Below are positions 26,451-35,313 of a DNA stretch of 64,000 bases, piece after piece (positions within the stretch are counted from its first letter, which is position 1; the number at the start of each line of letters is the position of its first letter). The stretch is from assembly GCF_001618385.1 (NCBI RefSeq), contig NZ_BDCR01000001.1, positions 1,178,001 through 1,242,000 on the forward strand. Direction: 5' to 3'. Source of the stretch: Paludibacter jiangxiensis (GTDB lineage: Bacteria > Bacteroidota > Bacteroidia > Bacteroidales > Paludibacteraceae). The notes beneath the pieces are model-generated. The model worked only from the letters and a program-made list of their open reading frames with translations. It searched no databases and was not told the DNA's origin. The translations under genes were made by a program, and so were the position numbers.

Positions 26451-27683
26451 ATGAAAAATAAAATTTATCTAGTGCTTTCTTTGGTTCTTTTCTCCAGTTA
26501 CTCTTTCTCTCAATCCCTGCTTGAAACCGGAGGGGAAAAAATGCCCGCTGTATGGATTGATAAAGATACCCACCACAAAATGATGCGACTTACTCAGCGC
26601 GATGGAAACAGCGCCAGCTTTTACTTCCATAACAATCCCTTTATTCTGGGTAAACCCGGAGAGGGCGACCGGATGGTATTTTACGGAAATGATTCGTACA
26701 AAGCCGATGGCATAGGAATGCAATTATTTACGGTCAACCTGAAAACGCTCAAAATCCAACAACTTACCGACGGACTGAAACGCAAAAGCGGAGAAATAGT
26801 CGGACATCAAAACCATAATGTTTACTATCAGGTAAACGATTCAGTTTTCTCTACGAATGCAGATACCCGTAAAACTACTCTCGAATTTGTATTTCCTGCT
26901 GATTTCAAAGGCGGAATTACGACTTTGAATGCCGACGAAACATTGCTTGGAGGCGCATGGGCCTCCGAGAAAGAGAAAGACATATCTCGCAAGTTTCCCC
27001 AAAAAAGCGACTTTTTCAATAAAATATACGAAGCGAAAGAGCCCCGCACTTTATTCACCATCAATCTGAAAACAAAGGAACTTACCAAAGTGTTTTCCGA
27101 TAGCGCATGGTTAAATCACGTTCAGTTTTCTCCGACAGACCCTAAATTGTTGATGTTTTGTCACGAAGGTCCCTGGCATAAAGTGGATCGGATATGGACG
27201 ATCAATATTGACACAAAAAAAATAATGCTGGTTCACAAACGCACCATGGATATGGAGATTGCGGGTCATGAGTGGTTTAGTCCCGATGGAAAGACCATCT
27301 GGTTCGACCTGCAACAGCCGCGTGGCAAAACATTCTTTGTAGCCGGAACCGACTTACAAACCGGCAACGAAACCAAATATCAGTTTGATCGTGACCAGTG
27401 GAGCGTTCATTATACCATTTCTCCCGATCAGAAACTCTTTGCCGGTGACGGTGGAGATCCTGGCGCTGTGGCAAAAGCAAAAGATGGCCAGTGGATCAAC
27501 CTCTTTACACCTGATGGCAATCGTTTCAAATTCGAACGATTGGTCAACATGAAGCATCATAATTATCATCTGGAACCCAATGTACACTTCTCTCCAGACC
27601 AGAAATGGATTATATTTCGTGCCAATTTTGAAGGATTTGAAAGTGTATATGCCGTTGAAATAGCAAAATCAGATCACAATTAA
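26451..27683 (+). CDS. ogl: Oligogalacturonate lyase, polysaccharide lyase family 22-like
   Basis: A 410-residue secreted beta-propeller protein. A signal peptide (about residues 1-20, ending SYSFSQS) is followed by WD40/TolB-like blades. The segments WLNHVQFSPTDPKLLMFCHE and AGHEWFSPDGKTIWFD, and the histidine cluster MKHHNYHLEPNVHFSPD near residue 365, match PL22 oligogalacturonate lyases, in which histidines and a glutamine bind a metal ion and a further His or Arg acts in catalysis. Such enzymes split unsaturated di- and trigalacturonates to 5-keto-4-deoxyuronate. The enterobacterial relatives are cytoplasmic; this one should be periplasmic, which fits final trimming of pectin fragments after SusC import. 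It starts the enzyme part of the locus, 25 bases before the sulfatase. Confidence 0.85.
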   Translation: MKNKIYLVLSLVLFSSYSFSQSLLETGGEKMPAVWIDKDTHHKMMRLTQRDGNSASFYFHNNPFILGKPGEGDRMVFYGNDSYKADGIGMQLFTVNLKTLKIQQLTDGLKRKSGEIVGHQNHNVYYQVNDSVFSTNADTRKTTLEFVFPADFKGGITTLNADETLLGGAWASEKEKDISRKFPQKSDFFNKIYEAKEPRTLFTINLKTKELTKVFSDSAWLNHVQFSPTDPKLLMFCHEGPWHKVDRIWTINIDTKKIMLVHKRTMDMEIAGHEWFSPDGKTIWFDLQQPRGKTFFVAGTDLQTGNETKYQFDRDQWSVHYTISPDQKLFAGDGGDPGAVAKAKDGQWINLFTPDGNRFKFERLVNMKHHNYHLEPNVHFSPDQKWIIFRANFEGFESVYAVEIAKSDHN

Positions 27684-27707
27684 TTCTTCTTTCAAAGAAA
27701 CACCGAT

Positions 27708-29090
27708 ATGAAACTTTCTTTACAATCGATCGGAAAAATAAGCATACTTAGCGCAACAATTGCAGATCCGTTATTTGCAGCCAACAAGCATGCAGAAGAA
27801 AAACCAAATATTATATTTATCATTGCCGACGACATGGGCTACGGCGATTTGGCCTGTTATGGCAATGATGTCGTAAAAACGCCGAACATCGACCGGTTGG
27901 CACAAGAGGGCGTTCGGTTCACCCAGGCATATGCCGGTTCGGCTGTGAGCTCTCCATCGCGCTGCTGTTTACTCACCGGCAAACACACCGGTCATAGCCG
28001 CATCCGCGATAATTTTGCAAAGGCCGGAGGAATGACCGGAGACAAAAATGGGAAAGTAATCCGACGTGCAAACTTGCTGGAGTCGGACACAACCCTCGCA
28101 TTAATGTTACGAGGCGCCGGATATCACTCCATGCTGATCAACAAATGGCATCAGGATGGGTTCAATCCTAATGCAGGTCCACTGGATCGGGGTTTCGACG
28201 AATTCAAAGGATGGTTAATCTCCTACCCGGAATCAAATCTGCCCTACTACTATCCAGCCAAACGATTTAATAACCGACAGTTGATCGATGTTGCCGAAAA
28301 TCAAAACGGAGTTCAGGGAAGACACTGTAATGACATATCCACTGACGAAGCTATTCAGTTCATTCAGGAAAACAAGAAACGTCCCTTCTTTTTGTACCTT
28401 GCCTACGATACTCCTCACGAACCCTACATTATTAAGGATCGGGGCATCTACGAGAAAATGAATATCAGCGATACCGCCAAGACTTATGCTGCACTCATCA
28501 GTAACATGGATAAAAACGTGGGAAGAGTGCTGCAATCCATCGATCAAAGCGGGCTACGCAACAATACCATCGTCTGTTTTATTTCCGACAATGGCGGTGC
28601 CGTAATGGCTCCACGCCGTGAACTGAAGTGCAACAGCAACTTCCGCGGATTAAAAGGGAATCTATACGAAGGCGGAATACGTGTACCTATCATTGCCCGC
28701 TGGCCTAATCATTTCTCAAAAAAGGTAACAAGCGATGCCCTTATTTACTTCCCCGATTTCATGCCCACGCTGGCTGCCATCGCCGGAGTCAAACCCTGTG
28801 CAACCTCTGATGGAATGAACATTCTGCCCACGTTGGAAGGAAAAAATCAGCACACCGAGCAACGCATGCTTTATTGGGAGTTTCCGGGTAATTCGCAAGC
28901 CGTTCGTTGGGGAAAATGGAAAGCCATTCGCACCAAATGGCACGGAGAGCTGGAGCTCTATGATCTGAGCCGGGATATAGCAGAAACCACCAATGTGGCA
29001 AAAGATCATCCGGACGTAGTTGCTGCCATTGATGCTTACATGAAAACTGCTCATGCTGAATCGGAAAACTGGCCGACAGTAAAAGAGTAG
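27708..29090 (+). CDS. Serine-type sulfatase (S1 family)
   Basis: A 460-residue exported arylsulfatase-superfamily enzyme that would remove sulfate esters from a glycan. The metal ligands IADDMGYGD (Asp41, Asp42) and ISDNGG are present. The active-site motif, residues 81-91, is S-S-P-S-R-C-C-L-L-T-G: the residue converted to formylglycine is Ser81 rather than cysteine, so the enzyme depends on a radical-SAM maturase, and one is encoded right downstream. The N-terminus is weakly signal-like (FAANKHAEE near 23-31), which is poorer than usual but still suggests export. The substrate cannot be read from sequence; the neighbours suggest a sulfated galactose, fucose or uronate in a pectin-like polymer. 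Confidence 0.93.
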   Translation: MKLSLQSIGKISILSATIADPLFAANKHAEEKPNIIFIIADDMGYGDLACYGNDVVKTPNIDRLAQEGVRFTQAYAGSAVSSPSRCCLLTGKHTGHSRIRDNFAKAGGMTGDKNGKVIRRANLLESDTTLALMLRGAGYHSMLINKWHQDGFNPNAGPLDRGFDEFKGWLISYPESNLPYYYPAKRFNNRQLIDVAENQNGVQGRHCNDISTDEAIQFIQENKKRPFFLYLAYDTPHEPYIIKDRGIYEKMNISDTAKTYAALISNMDKNVGRVLQSIDQSGLRNNTIVCFISDNGGAVMAPRRELKCNSNFRGLKGNLYEGGIRVPIIARWPNHFSKKVTSDALIYFPDFMPTLAAIAGVKPCATSDGMNILPTLEGKNQHTEQRMLYWEFPGNSQAVRWGKWKAIRTKWHGELELYDLSRDIAETTNVAKDHPDVVAAIDAYMKTAHAESENWPTVKE

Positions 29091-29120
29091 ATATACCTCA
29101 GCCGCAAATTGACAATTGAG

Positions 29121-30332
29121 ATGAAGCCGACCATTCAGTTCAATCCGTTGCAGTACCCCATTTACGTACTGAGCAAACCCGTTGGGGCTGCCTGCAATCT
29201 ACGTTGTGCGTATTGTTACTATCTCGACAAGAAGGATTTGCATGCGAAGCAGGATCAGACAAGAATGACGGACACGCTGCTGGAGAAATTCATCTCGCAG
29301 TATATTCTCGCGCAACCCGGTCCGCAGGTGCTTTTTACATGGCATGGAGGTGAACCGTTATTGCTTGGGATTGAATATTTTCAAAAAGCACTCAATCTTC
29401 AGAAAAAATATGGCCGGGGCAGGCAAATTGACAACACACTACAAACCAATGCCACGTTACTTACGGATGAGTGGTGCCGGTTTTTCAAAGCAAATAATTT
29501 TCTGATCGGAGTCTCGCTCGACGGACCTCAACATTGTCACGATCATTACCGCAAAAATGCGGCTGGCGAAGGTTCTTTCAGCTCGGTTCTAAAAGGAATA
29601 GAACTATTACAGAAATATGATGTTGACTTTAATATTCTTTCTGTAGTCAATAATTACAATGTACAGTTTCCGCTGGAAATATATCGTTTTTTCAAATCCA
29701 TTGGTGCTCAGTTTATTCAGTTCTCTCCGGTAGTAGAGCGAACCGGGGCTTTTACACAACATCTCATACCGCCGTCTGAAACGGGAGATATCACTCCCTG
29801 GTCTGTACCTTCACTGGAATATGGGAAATTTTTAAGTGCCATTTTCGACGAATGGGTACGCAAAGATGTTGGCAACGTATTTGTAACAACTTTTGACAAC
29901 ACACTTGCCGGATATGTGGGCGAGGAAAACGCAACCTGTATCTTTTCCAAAACATGCGGGCACGCTGCAGCTTTGGATTTCAACGGAGATTTGTACAGCT
30001 GCGACCATTTTGTTTTTCCGCAATACAAGTTGGGCAATATCAACCAGAGTACCATCACCGAAATGATGCTCTCCAACGCGCAACTTCAGTTCGGCAATGC
30101 CAAAAAGGAGCATCTTCCCGATAGCTGTCTGCAATGTCAATACCTGCATCTATGTCATGGAGAGTGTCCGAAAAACAGAATTGTGTCCATTCCGGGAGAG
30201 AAATACCCGGAAAACTATCTATGCGATGGACTAAAATATTACTTTAATCACACGGAATCGTATATGAAATACATGGCAACAGAACTGATGCATGACAGAG
30301 CACCCGCAAATGTCATGACGCTATTCGGATGA
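29121..30332 (+). CDS. Anaerobic sulfatase-maturating enzyme (radical SAM, SPASM domain)
   Basis: A cytoplasmic 403-residue radical SAM enzyme that oxidises the active-site Ser or Cys of sulfatases to formylglycine before export. The cluster motif CNLRCAYC gives Cys25, Cys29 and Cys32 binding the SAM iron-sulfur cluster. Residues EPLLLG near 75 and the C-terminal SPASM cysteines (CIFSKTCGH, LYSCDHF, CLQCQYLHLCHGECPKNR) bind the auxiliary clusters, as in AtsB/anSME. The ATG at 29121 is preferred to the TTG at 29109 at the head of the frame. It lies 30 bases downstream of the serine-type sulfatase, its evident client, and its stop overlaps a possible ATG of the next gene. Confidence 0.95.
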   Translation: MKPTIQFNPLQYPIYVLSKPVGAACNLRCAYCYYLDKKDLHAKQDQTRMTDTLLEKFISQYILAQPGPQVLFTWHGGEPLLLGIEYFQKALNLQKKYGRGRQIDNTLQTNATLLTDEWCRFFKANNFLIGVSLDGPQHCHDHYRKNAAGEGSFSSVLKGIELLQKYDVDFNILSVVNNYNVQFPLEIYRFFKSIGAQFIQFSPVVERTGAFTQHLIPPSETGDITPWSVPSLEYGKFLSAIFDEWVRKDVGNVFVTTFDNTLAGYVGEENATCIFSKTCGHAAALDFNGDLYSCDHFVFPQYKLGNINQSTITEMMLSNAQLQFGNAKKEHLPDSCLQCQYLHLCHGECPKNRIVSIPGEKYPENYLCDGLKYYFNHTESYMKYMATELMHDRAPANVMTLFG

Positions 30333-33300
30333 AAGGCTTATTCTTCTACAATCAATACGTACCTATGTATCAGAAAATAAAAATATTTGTACTTGCTGTT
30401 TTCATCATTGCCGGAGCTTATGCGACCGCGATCAATGTGCGGCACGTCTACAATTTCAATCCGTCCTGGAAGGTCTTTGTCGGGGAAAATAGTGCAGCTT
30501 CCGAGAAAGGTTTTGATGACAGCAACTGGAAATCGGTTTCACTGCCGTATGCCTGGAACGAGGATGCAGCCTTCAAAGTAGCTATCCACGATCTGCCCAC
30601 GGGTATTGCCTGGTATCGCAAACATTTCAAATTACCACCATCATCGAAGAACAAAAAGGTTTTTCTGGAGTTCGAGGGAGTGCGCCAGGCAGCTCAAATA
30701 TGGATTAACGGAACAAAGACCGGAATCTACGAAGATGGCATCTCCGCTTTCGGTATTGACATTACCCCTTATGTGATCTCGGGAAGCGACAATGTAATAG
30801 CTGTCCGAACGGATAATTCGTGGGGTTATAAGGAAGCAGCTACCGGCTCTACATTCCAATGGAACGACAAAAATTTTTATGCCAATTACGGTGGCATCGG
30901 CAAAAATGTTAAGCTGCATGTATGTGATAAGATATATCAGACATTGCCGTTGTACAGCAGCCTTCACACCACCGGTGTTTATCTTTATGCCAATCAGTTT
31001 GACATACCGAAAAGACGAGCAACATTGAACGTCGCGTCTGAAATAAAAAACGAGACAGCCCGCCCTGAGAGTGTCCGGCTTAAAGTAACGGTAGCTGACA
31101 GAAGCGGCAAAACGATCAAATCTTTTTCTGGTCAACCAATTGTTGTCCAACCAGGTAAATTGGTAGTTGCAAATGCGGCAGCGCCACTCGACAGCCTCCA
31201 TTTCTGGAGCTGGGGATACGGTTATTTGTACACAATCAATACGATTCTCGTTATCGACAACAAAGAACAAGACCTTGTTTCGACTAATTTCGGATTTCGT
31301 AAGACCCATTTTGGAAATGGAATGGTAGAACTCAATGACCGGACCATTCAGCTGAAGGGATATGCGCAACGCTCTACCAACGAATGGCCGGCCGTCGGCA
31401 CCGATATTCCGGCATGGGTCAGCGATTTCAGCAACGGTATGATGGTTGAAAGCAATGCCAATCTGGTACGCTGGATGCACGTTACGCCCTGGAAACAGGA
31501 TGTGGAGTCGTGCGATCGGGTAGGACTCATTCAGGCTATGCCAGCAGGTGATTCGGAGAAGGACGTTGATGGAAGACGATGGGAACACCGCCTCGAGGTG
31601 ATGCGAAACGCCATAATCTACAACAGAAACAACCCCAGCATTCTTTTCTATGAATCGGGCAACAAAGGCATCTCCGAAGAGCACATGTTGCAAATGAAAG
31701 CCATCCGCGATCTCTATGATCCTCACGGGGGAAGAGTCATCGGTTCGCGTGAAATGCTGGACAGCAAGAGCTCGGAGTACGGAGGAGAAATGCTTTATAT
31801 CAACAAAAGTGCCCGCCAACCTGTCTGGGCAATGGAATATTGCCGCGATGAAGCCTTACGAAAATATTGGGATGAGCAATCGTACCCTTATCACAAGGAA
31901 GGCGCCGGGCCTCTTTACAAAGGAGCCAATGCCAGCGACTACAACCACAATCAGGATCAATTCGCCATCGAGGATATCCGCCGTTGGGACGACTACTATA
32001 TTGCCCGCCCGGGAACAGGCAAACGGGTAAGTTCGGGAGGAGTCAACATCGTGTTTGCCGATTCGAACACCCATTTTCGGGGAGAAGAGAACTACCGTCG
32101 GAGCGGCGAGGTGGATGCCATGCGTATTCCGAAAGATGCTTTCTATGCTCATCAGGCGATGTGGGACGGCTGGGTCGATCTCGAAAAATTTCACACCTAT
32201 ATCATTGGACACTGGAACTACGCCGATACCATTGTAAAAGATATAAGTGTTGTATCGGCTGCTCCTCAGATTGAACTCTTTCTGAATGGGAGATCATTAG
32301 GAGTTCAAACAGCAAAAGATGCTCAATACGATTTTCTGCACATCTTCCCGAAAATAAAGTTTGAAAAAGGCACCTTGTTGGCTATCAGCAAAGATGCAGC
32401 CGGCAAAGAGCAGAGCCGTTACTCAGTACAAACAGCCGGAGCGCCCCGTCAGATTACTCTCAAACCGATTCTCAACCCCAAAGGATGGAGAGCCGACGGC
32501 AGTGATCTGGCCCTGATCGAGGTGGAGGTGAAAGACAAAAACGGAATCCGCTGTCCCCTTGCAAACGACACCATTCGTTTCTCCGTTACAGGACCGGCAG
32601 AATGGAGAGGAGGCATCGCTCAGGGGAAAGACAATTTTATTTTATCGCAAAGTATACCCGTAGAGTGTGGCATCAATCGCGTTTTCCTTCGTTCATTGCC
32701 ACAAAGCGGTAAGGTTCAGATCGTAGCTTCTTCCAATAATCTTCTTCCGGCGGAGATTACTTTGACGACGCAGCATGTAGCTGTGAATGAAGGTCTTTCT
32801 GAGCTTGCTCCGTTACCCGACGGAGCATTGAGAAGAGGAGAAACTCCAACCGGAAAATCATACAGTACCAAACGAATTGCGCTTGAGGTTGAAAGTGCAG
32901 CTGCCGGTGCCAACCAGGAGATGGCGGAAAACAGCTACGATGACAATGAAATGACAGAATGGAGGAATGATGGGAAAATATCGACCGGATGGATTACCTA
33001 CACGCTGAAACGGGATGCCGTTGTGTCAGAGGTGGTGATGAAACTCACCGGGTGGCGATCCCGGAGCTATCCACTTACTGTTTCTATCGACGGAAAAGAG
33101 GTGTGGAAAGGGAGTACACCCCGTAGCCTTGGTTACGTCACACTTCCCATTGCCCCTACCAAAGGCAAGACCATTACCATCCGGCTGACCGGTGACAGTA
33201 AAGAGAAAGATGCTTTTGAAAATATGATTGAGGTAACCGGCACCAAGCAACTCGATCTTTATAACGATCCGAACGCGGCCAATTCAAAAGGACAGCTCAG

Positions 33301-33352
33301 AATAGTAGAGATAGAGTTTTATAAAACCCCAAAAAGTAACACGACAGACTAA
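30329..33352 (+). CDS. Glycoside hydrolase family 2 protein with C-terminal discoidin-like domain
   Basis: A 1007-residue exported GH2 enzyme. The signal peptide is clearest from Met13 (30365; MYQKIKIFVLAVFII...AYATA); the ATG at 30329 overlaps the maturase stop as ATGA. Domains in order: jelly-roll sugar-binding domain (about 50-210), immunoglobulin-like domain, TIM barrel (about 335-640), DUF4982-like and Ig-like domains, and a C-terminal galactose-binding-like module (about 880-1000). The predicted nucleophile is Glu503 in PVWAMEYCRD. At the acid/base position the motif is ESGNKGISEEH, with Lys446 where GH2 enzymes have Glu after Asn445; a glutamate a few residues later may replace it, or activity may be altered. 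Substrate is probably a beta-galactoside or beta-glucuronide. The 3' end is duplicated behind the GH95 gene. Confidence 0.85.
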   Translation: MKGLFFYNQYVPMYQKIKIFVLAVFIIAGAYATAINVRHVYNFNPSWKVFVGENSAASEKGFDDSNWKSVSLPYAWNEDAAFKVAIHDLPTGIAWYRKHFKLPPSSKNKKVFLEFEGVRQAAQIWINGTKTGIYEDGISAFGIDITPYVISGSDNVIAVRTDNSWGYKEAATGSTFQWNDKNFYANYGGIGKNVKLHVCDKIYQTLPLYSSLHTTGVYLYANQFDIPKRRATLNVASEIKNETARPESVRLKVTVADRSGKTIKSFSGQPIVVQPGKLVVANAAAPLDSLHFWSWGYGYLYTINTILVIDNKEQDLVSTNFGFRKTHFGNGMVELNDRTIQLKGYAQRSTNEWPAVGTDIPAWVSDFSNGMMVESNANLVRWMHVTPWKQDVESCDRVGLIQAMPAGDSEKDVDGRRWEHRLEVMRNAIIYNRNNPSILFYESGNKGISEEHMLQMKAIRDLYDPHGGRVIGSREMLDSKSSEYGGEMLYINKSARQPVWAMEYCRDEALRKYWDEQSYPYHKEGAGPLYKGANASDYNHNQDQFAIEDIRRWDDYYIARPGTGKRVSSGGVNIVFADSNTHFRGEENYRRSGEVDAMRIPKDAFYAHQAMWDGWVDLEKFHTYIIGHWNYADTIVKDISVVSAAPQIELFLNGRSLGVQTAKDAQYDFLHIFPKIKFEKGTLLAISKDAAGKEQSRYSVQTAGAPRQITLKPILNPKGWRADGSDLALIEVEVKDKNGIRCPLANDTIRFSVTGPAEWRGGIAQGKDNFILSQSIPVECGINRVFLRSLPQSGKVQIVASSNNLLPAEITLTTQHVAVNEGLSELAPLPDGALRRGETPTGKSYSTKRIALEVESAAAGANQEMAENSYDDNEMTEWRNDGKISTGWITYTLKRDAVVSEVVMKLTGWRSRSYPLTVSIDGKEVWKGSTPRSLGYVTLPIAPTKGKTITIRLTGDSKEKDAFENMIEVTGTKQLDLYNDPNAANSKGQLRIVEIEFYKTPKSNTTD

Positions 33353-33514
33353 AATAACCTCAATCCAAGGTATCGAAGAACAGACCTTGAATTTTATAGC
33401 TTATTGCAAATAGCACAGATCGATCAACTAAATACGTATAAAAGAGGTCATATTAAGATACTATATAGTACCCACTTGATCTTATATAATTCATAATCAA
33501 AAAATAGCATACAC

Positions 33515-35236
33515 ATGAAGATTCACAGAAAGATTACAGAAGTTGCTTCCGACAAGCGAGTTCAAAAACTAATCAGTTTTTTGGTCGGTCTTGGAGCCCT
33601 CGCTTGGTTTCTCATACGTGTTATTCCCAAACCCAGTCGGGCAAGTTACCCTTGTCAAAGGGCTGCATTCCCCATTGCAAGTGCATTTGTTATATGGGTT
33701 ACCGGATTTCTATCCAGTATGTTTGGGTTGAAATATCTGGGACGTAAATTTTCCCATAAACAGTGGGTGGTAATTAGTTGTTCGGCAGCTGCGGTAGTAG
33801 TTTTGGTAGGTTGGTTTACCGTTTTTCCTACCAATATCAGCGATGCGCTGGCGCTTACTCCCCCCAAGGAATATGCTCCGGCAACCGGGTTCGACTGGCA
33901 ACCGGGAGCATCCAACCAACCCATTGGAGAAGCGAAGGGTATTTTCCCCGGTCGTGTAGTAATGATGCGCGACCCTAAAGCCACACATTGGGCAGGTAAT
34001 TGGAAAGAAAAATCGGATCAGTGGTGGCTTGATAAAAATACCGACAAAGAACGTATAACTGCGCTGCTTTCCGGTACATTACAGAAGCTTACAGGAGCAA
34101 AGACCGATAAAGCTTCCTGGGATAAGATTTTCAAATATTACAACCAGTCTGTGCGTGGAATTAAAAATCGTGGTTATCAGGCCGGCGAATTGGTGGCCGT
34201 AAAGATCAACCTGAACAACAGCAGTGTGGATAAACAGGACAATCAAACCGATGCAACACCTCAAATGGTGCTGGCCATGGTACGTCAGCTGGTGTATAAG
34301 GCCGGAGTTCCTCAAAAAAATATTATCGTGTATGATGCTCGCCGTCCCATTTATCCATATATGCTTACCGAGATATGGAACGAATTTAAAGATGTTCGCT
34401 TTTTGCAGGAAAATGCACCCGATCCAAAGCAACCTGTAAATCCGGCTTATGGTGACTACACCGGGCTGGAAGGCGCCGACTGGGTGGATGGTATTACTTA
34501 TTCGGCAGGTAAATTCAACAAAGCAAAATTGATGCCACGTCAGATCAAAGAAGCTACATATCTCATCAATCTGGCTTTACTCAAGCTGCATTCTTATCCG
34601 TATAATTATATGGAAGATGGGGACGAGGGACAAACTGCATTGACTATGACAGGAAAGAATCATGCCGGCTCCATCAAGGGAACATCGGAATTACATTCCA
34701 TCCTGAACACCAAAAAAGAGGGCGTTAAAAATGCATGGTCGCCGCTGGTGGATTTGGCAGCATCGCCCAATCTGGGTGGAAAGACGATTCTGTATATTCT
34801 GGATGGATTGTACTGCGGTCGCAAATGGCGTTGCTATCCTTCGCATTTTCCTAACTATCCGTTCAAGAATAAGGTAGAACCATATGAAAATCCCGAATGG
34901 CCATCGTGTGTGCTGGCGTCGTTTGATGGAGTTGCTATACAGTCAGTGGGATTGGACATAATGTATGCTCAAAGCAAAAACAACTTCGAAACATCTTATC
35001 ACAATGTACCTCGTATTCTTATCCGTGATAATGCCGACGATTTCCTGCACGAAATGGCTACCCCACAAAATGCACCTTCGGGAGTTAAGTACATGCAGGG
35101 TGGAAAACCGGTCCAGAGTCTGGGTGTTTTCGAACATTGGGACAATGATAGCACTATGCGCTATTCCCGCAACCTGAATGCAAAAAAAGGGAAAGGCATA
35201 GAGTTTATTTATAGCATTATAGGTGCTAAAAATTAA
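33515..35236 (+). CDS. DUF362 domain membrane protein
   Basis: A 573-residue protein with three probable membrane helices at about residues 18-37, 52-72 and 84-104, followed by a large soluble part of the DUF362 family (about 140-560; VKINLNNSS near 226, NKAKLMPRQIKEATYLINLALLKLHSY near 350, GMTGKNHAGSIKG-like at about 380). DUF362 proteins occur as stand-alone forms or fused to ferredoxin domains; here no ferredoxin cysteine cluster is seen, and the function is unknown. It lies inside the polysaccharide-utilisation locus, 160 bases after a GH2 gene and 77 before the fucosidase, the longest gap in this stretch, and its spacer is notably AT-rich with a perfect palindrome at 33459-33470. It may have been added to the locus later. 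Confidence 0.8.
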   Translation: MKIHRKITEVASDKRVQKLISFLVGLGALAWFLIRVIPKPSRASYPCQRAAFPIASAFVIWVTGFLSSMFGLKYLGRKFSHKQWVVISCSAAAVVVLVGWFTVFPTNISDALALTPPKEYAPATGFDWQPGASNQPIGEAKGIFPGRVVMMRDPKATHWAGNWKEKSDQWWLDKNTDKERITALLSGTLQKLTGAKTDKASWDKIFKYYNQSVRGIKNRGYQAGELVAVKINLNNSSVDKQDNQTDATPQMVLAMVRQLVYKAGVPQKNIIVYDARRPIYPYMLTEIWNEFKDVRFLQENAPDPKQPVNPAYGDYTGLEGADWVDGITYSAGKFNKAKLMPRQIKEATYLINLALLKLHSYPYNYMEDGDEGQTALTMTGKNHAGSIKGTSELHSILNTKKEGVKNAWSPLVDLAASPNLGGKTILYILDGLYCGRKWRCYPSHFPNYPFKNKVEPYENPEWPSCVLASFDGVAIQSVGLDIMYAQSKNNFETSYHNVPRILIRDNADDFLHEMATPQNAPSGVKYMQGGKPVQSLGVFEHWDNDSTMRYSRNLNAKKGKGIEFIYSIIGAKN

Positions 35237-35313
35237 AGTGTTATTCATAATCCAAGAAAAGAGTTCCATTTGAGTGGAACGAGTCTTATTCGACCTTAAA
35301 AAATTATTATCAT

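Noticed and set aside
30641-31819. 392-codon antisense open frame inside the GH2 gene
   Set aside because: It lies fully opposite a well-conserved GH2 coding sequence, and its translation shows no family features; a shadow of codon bias.
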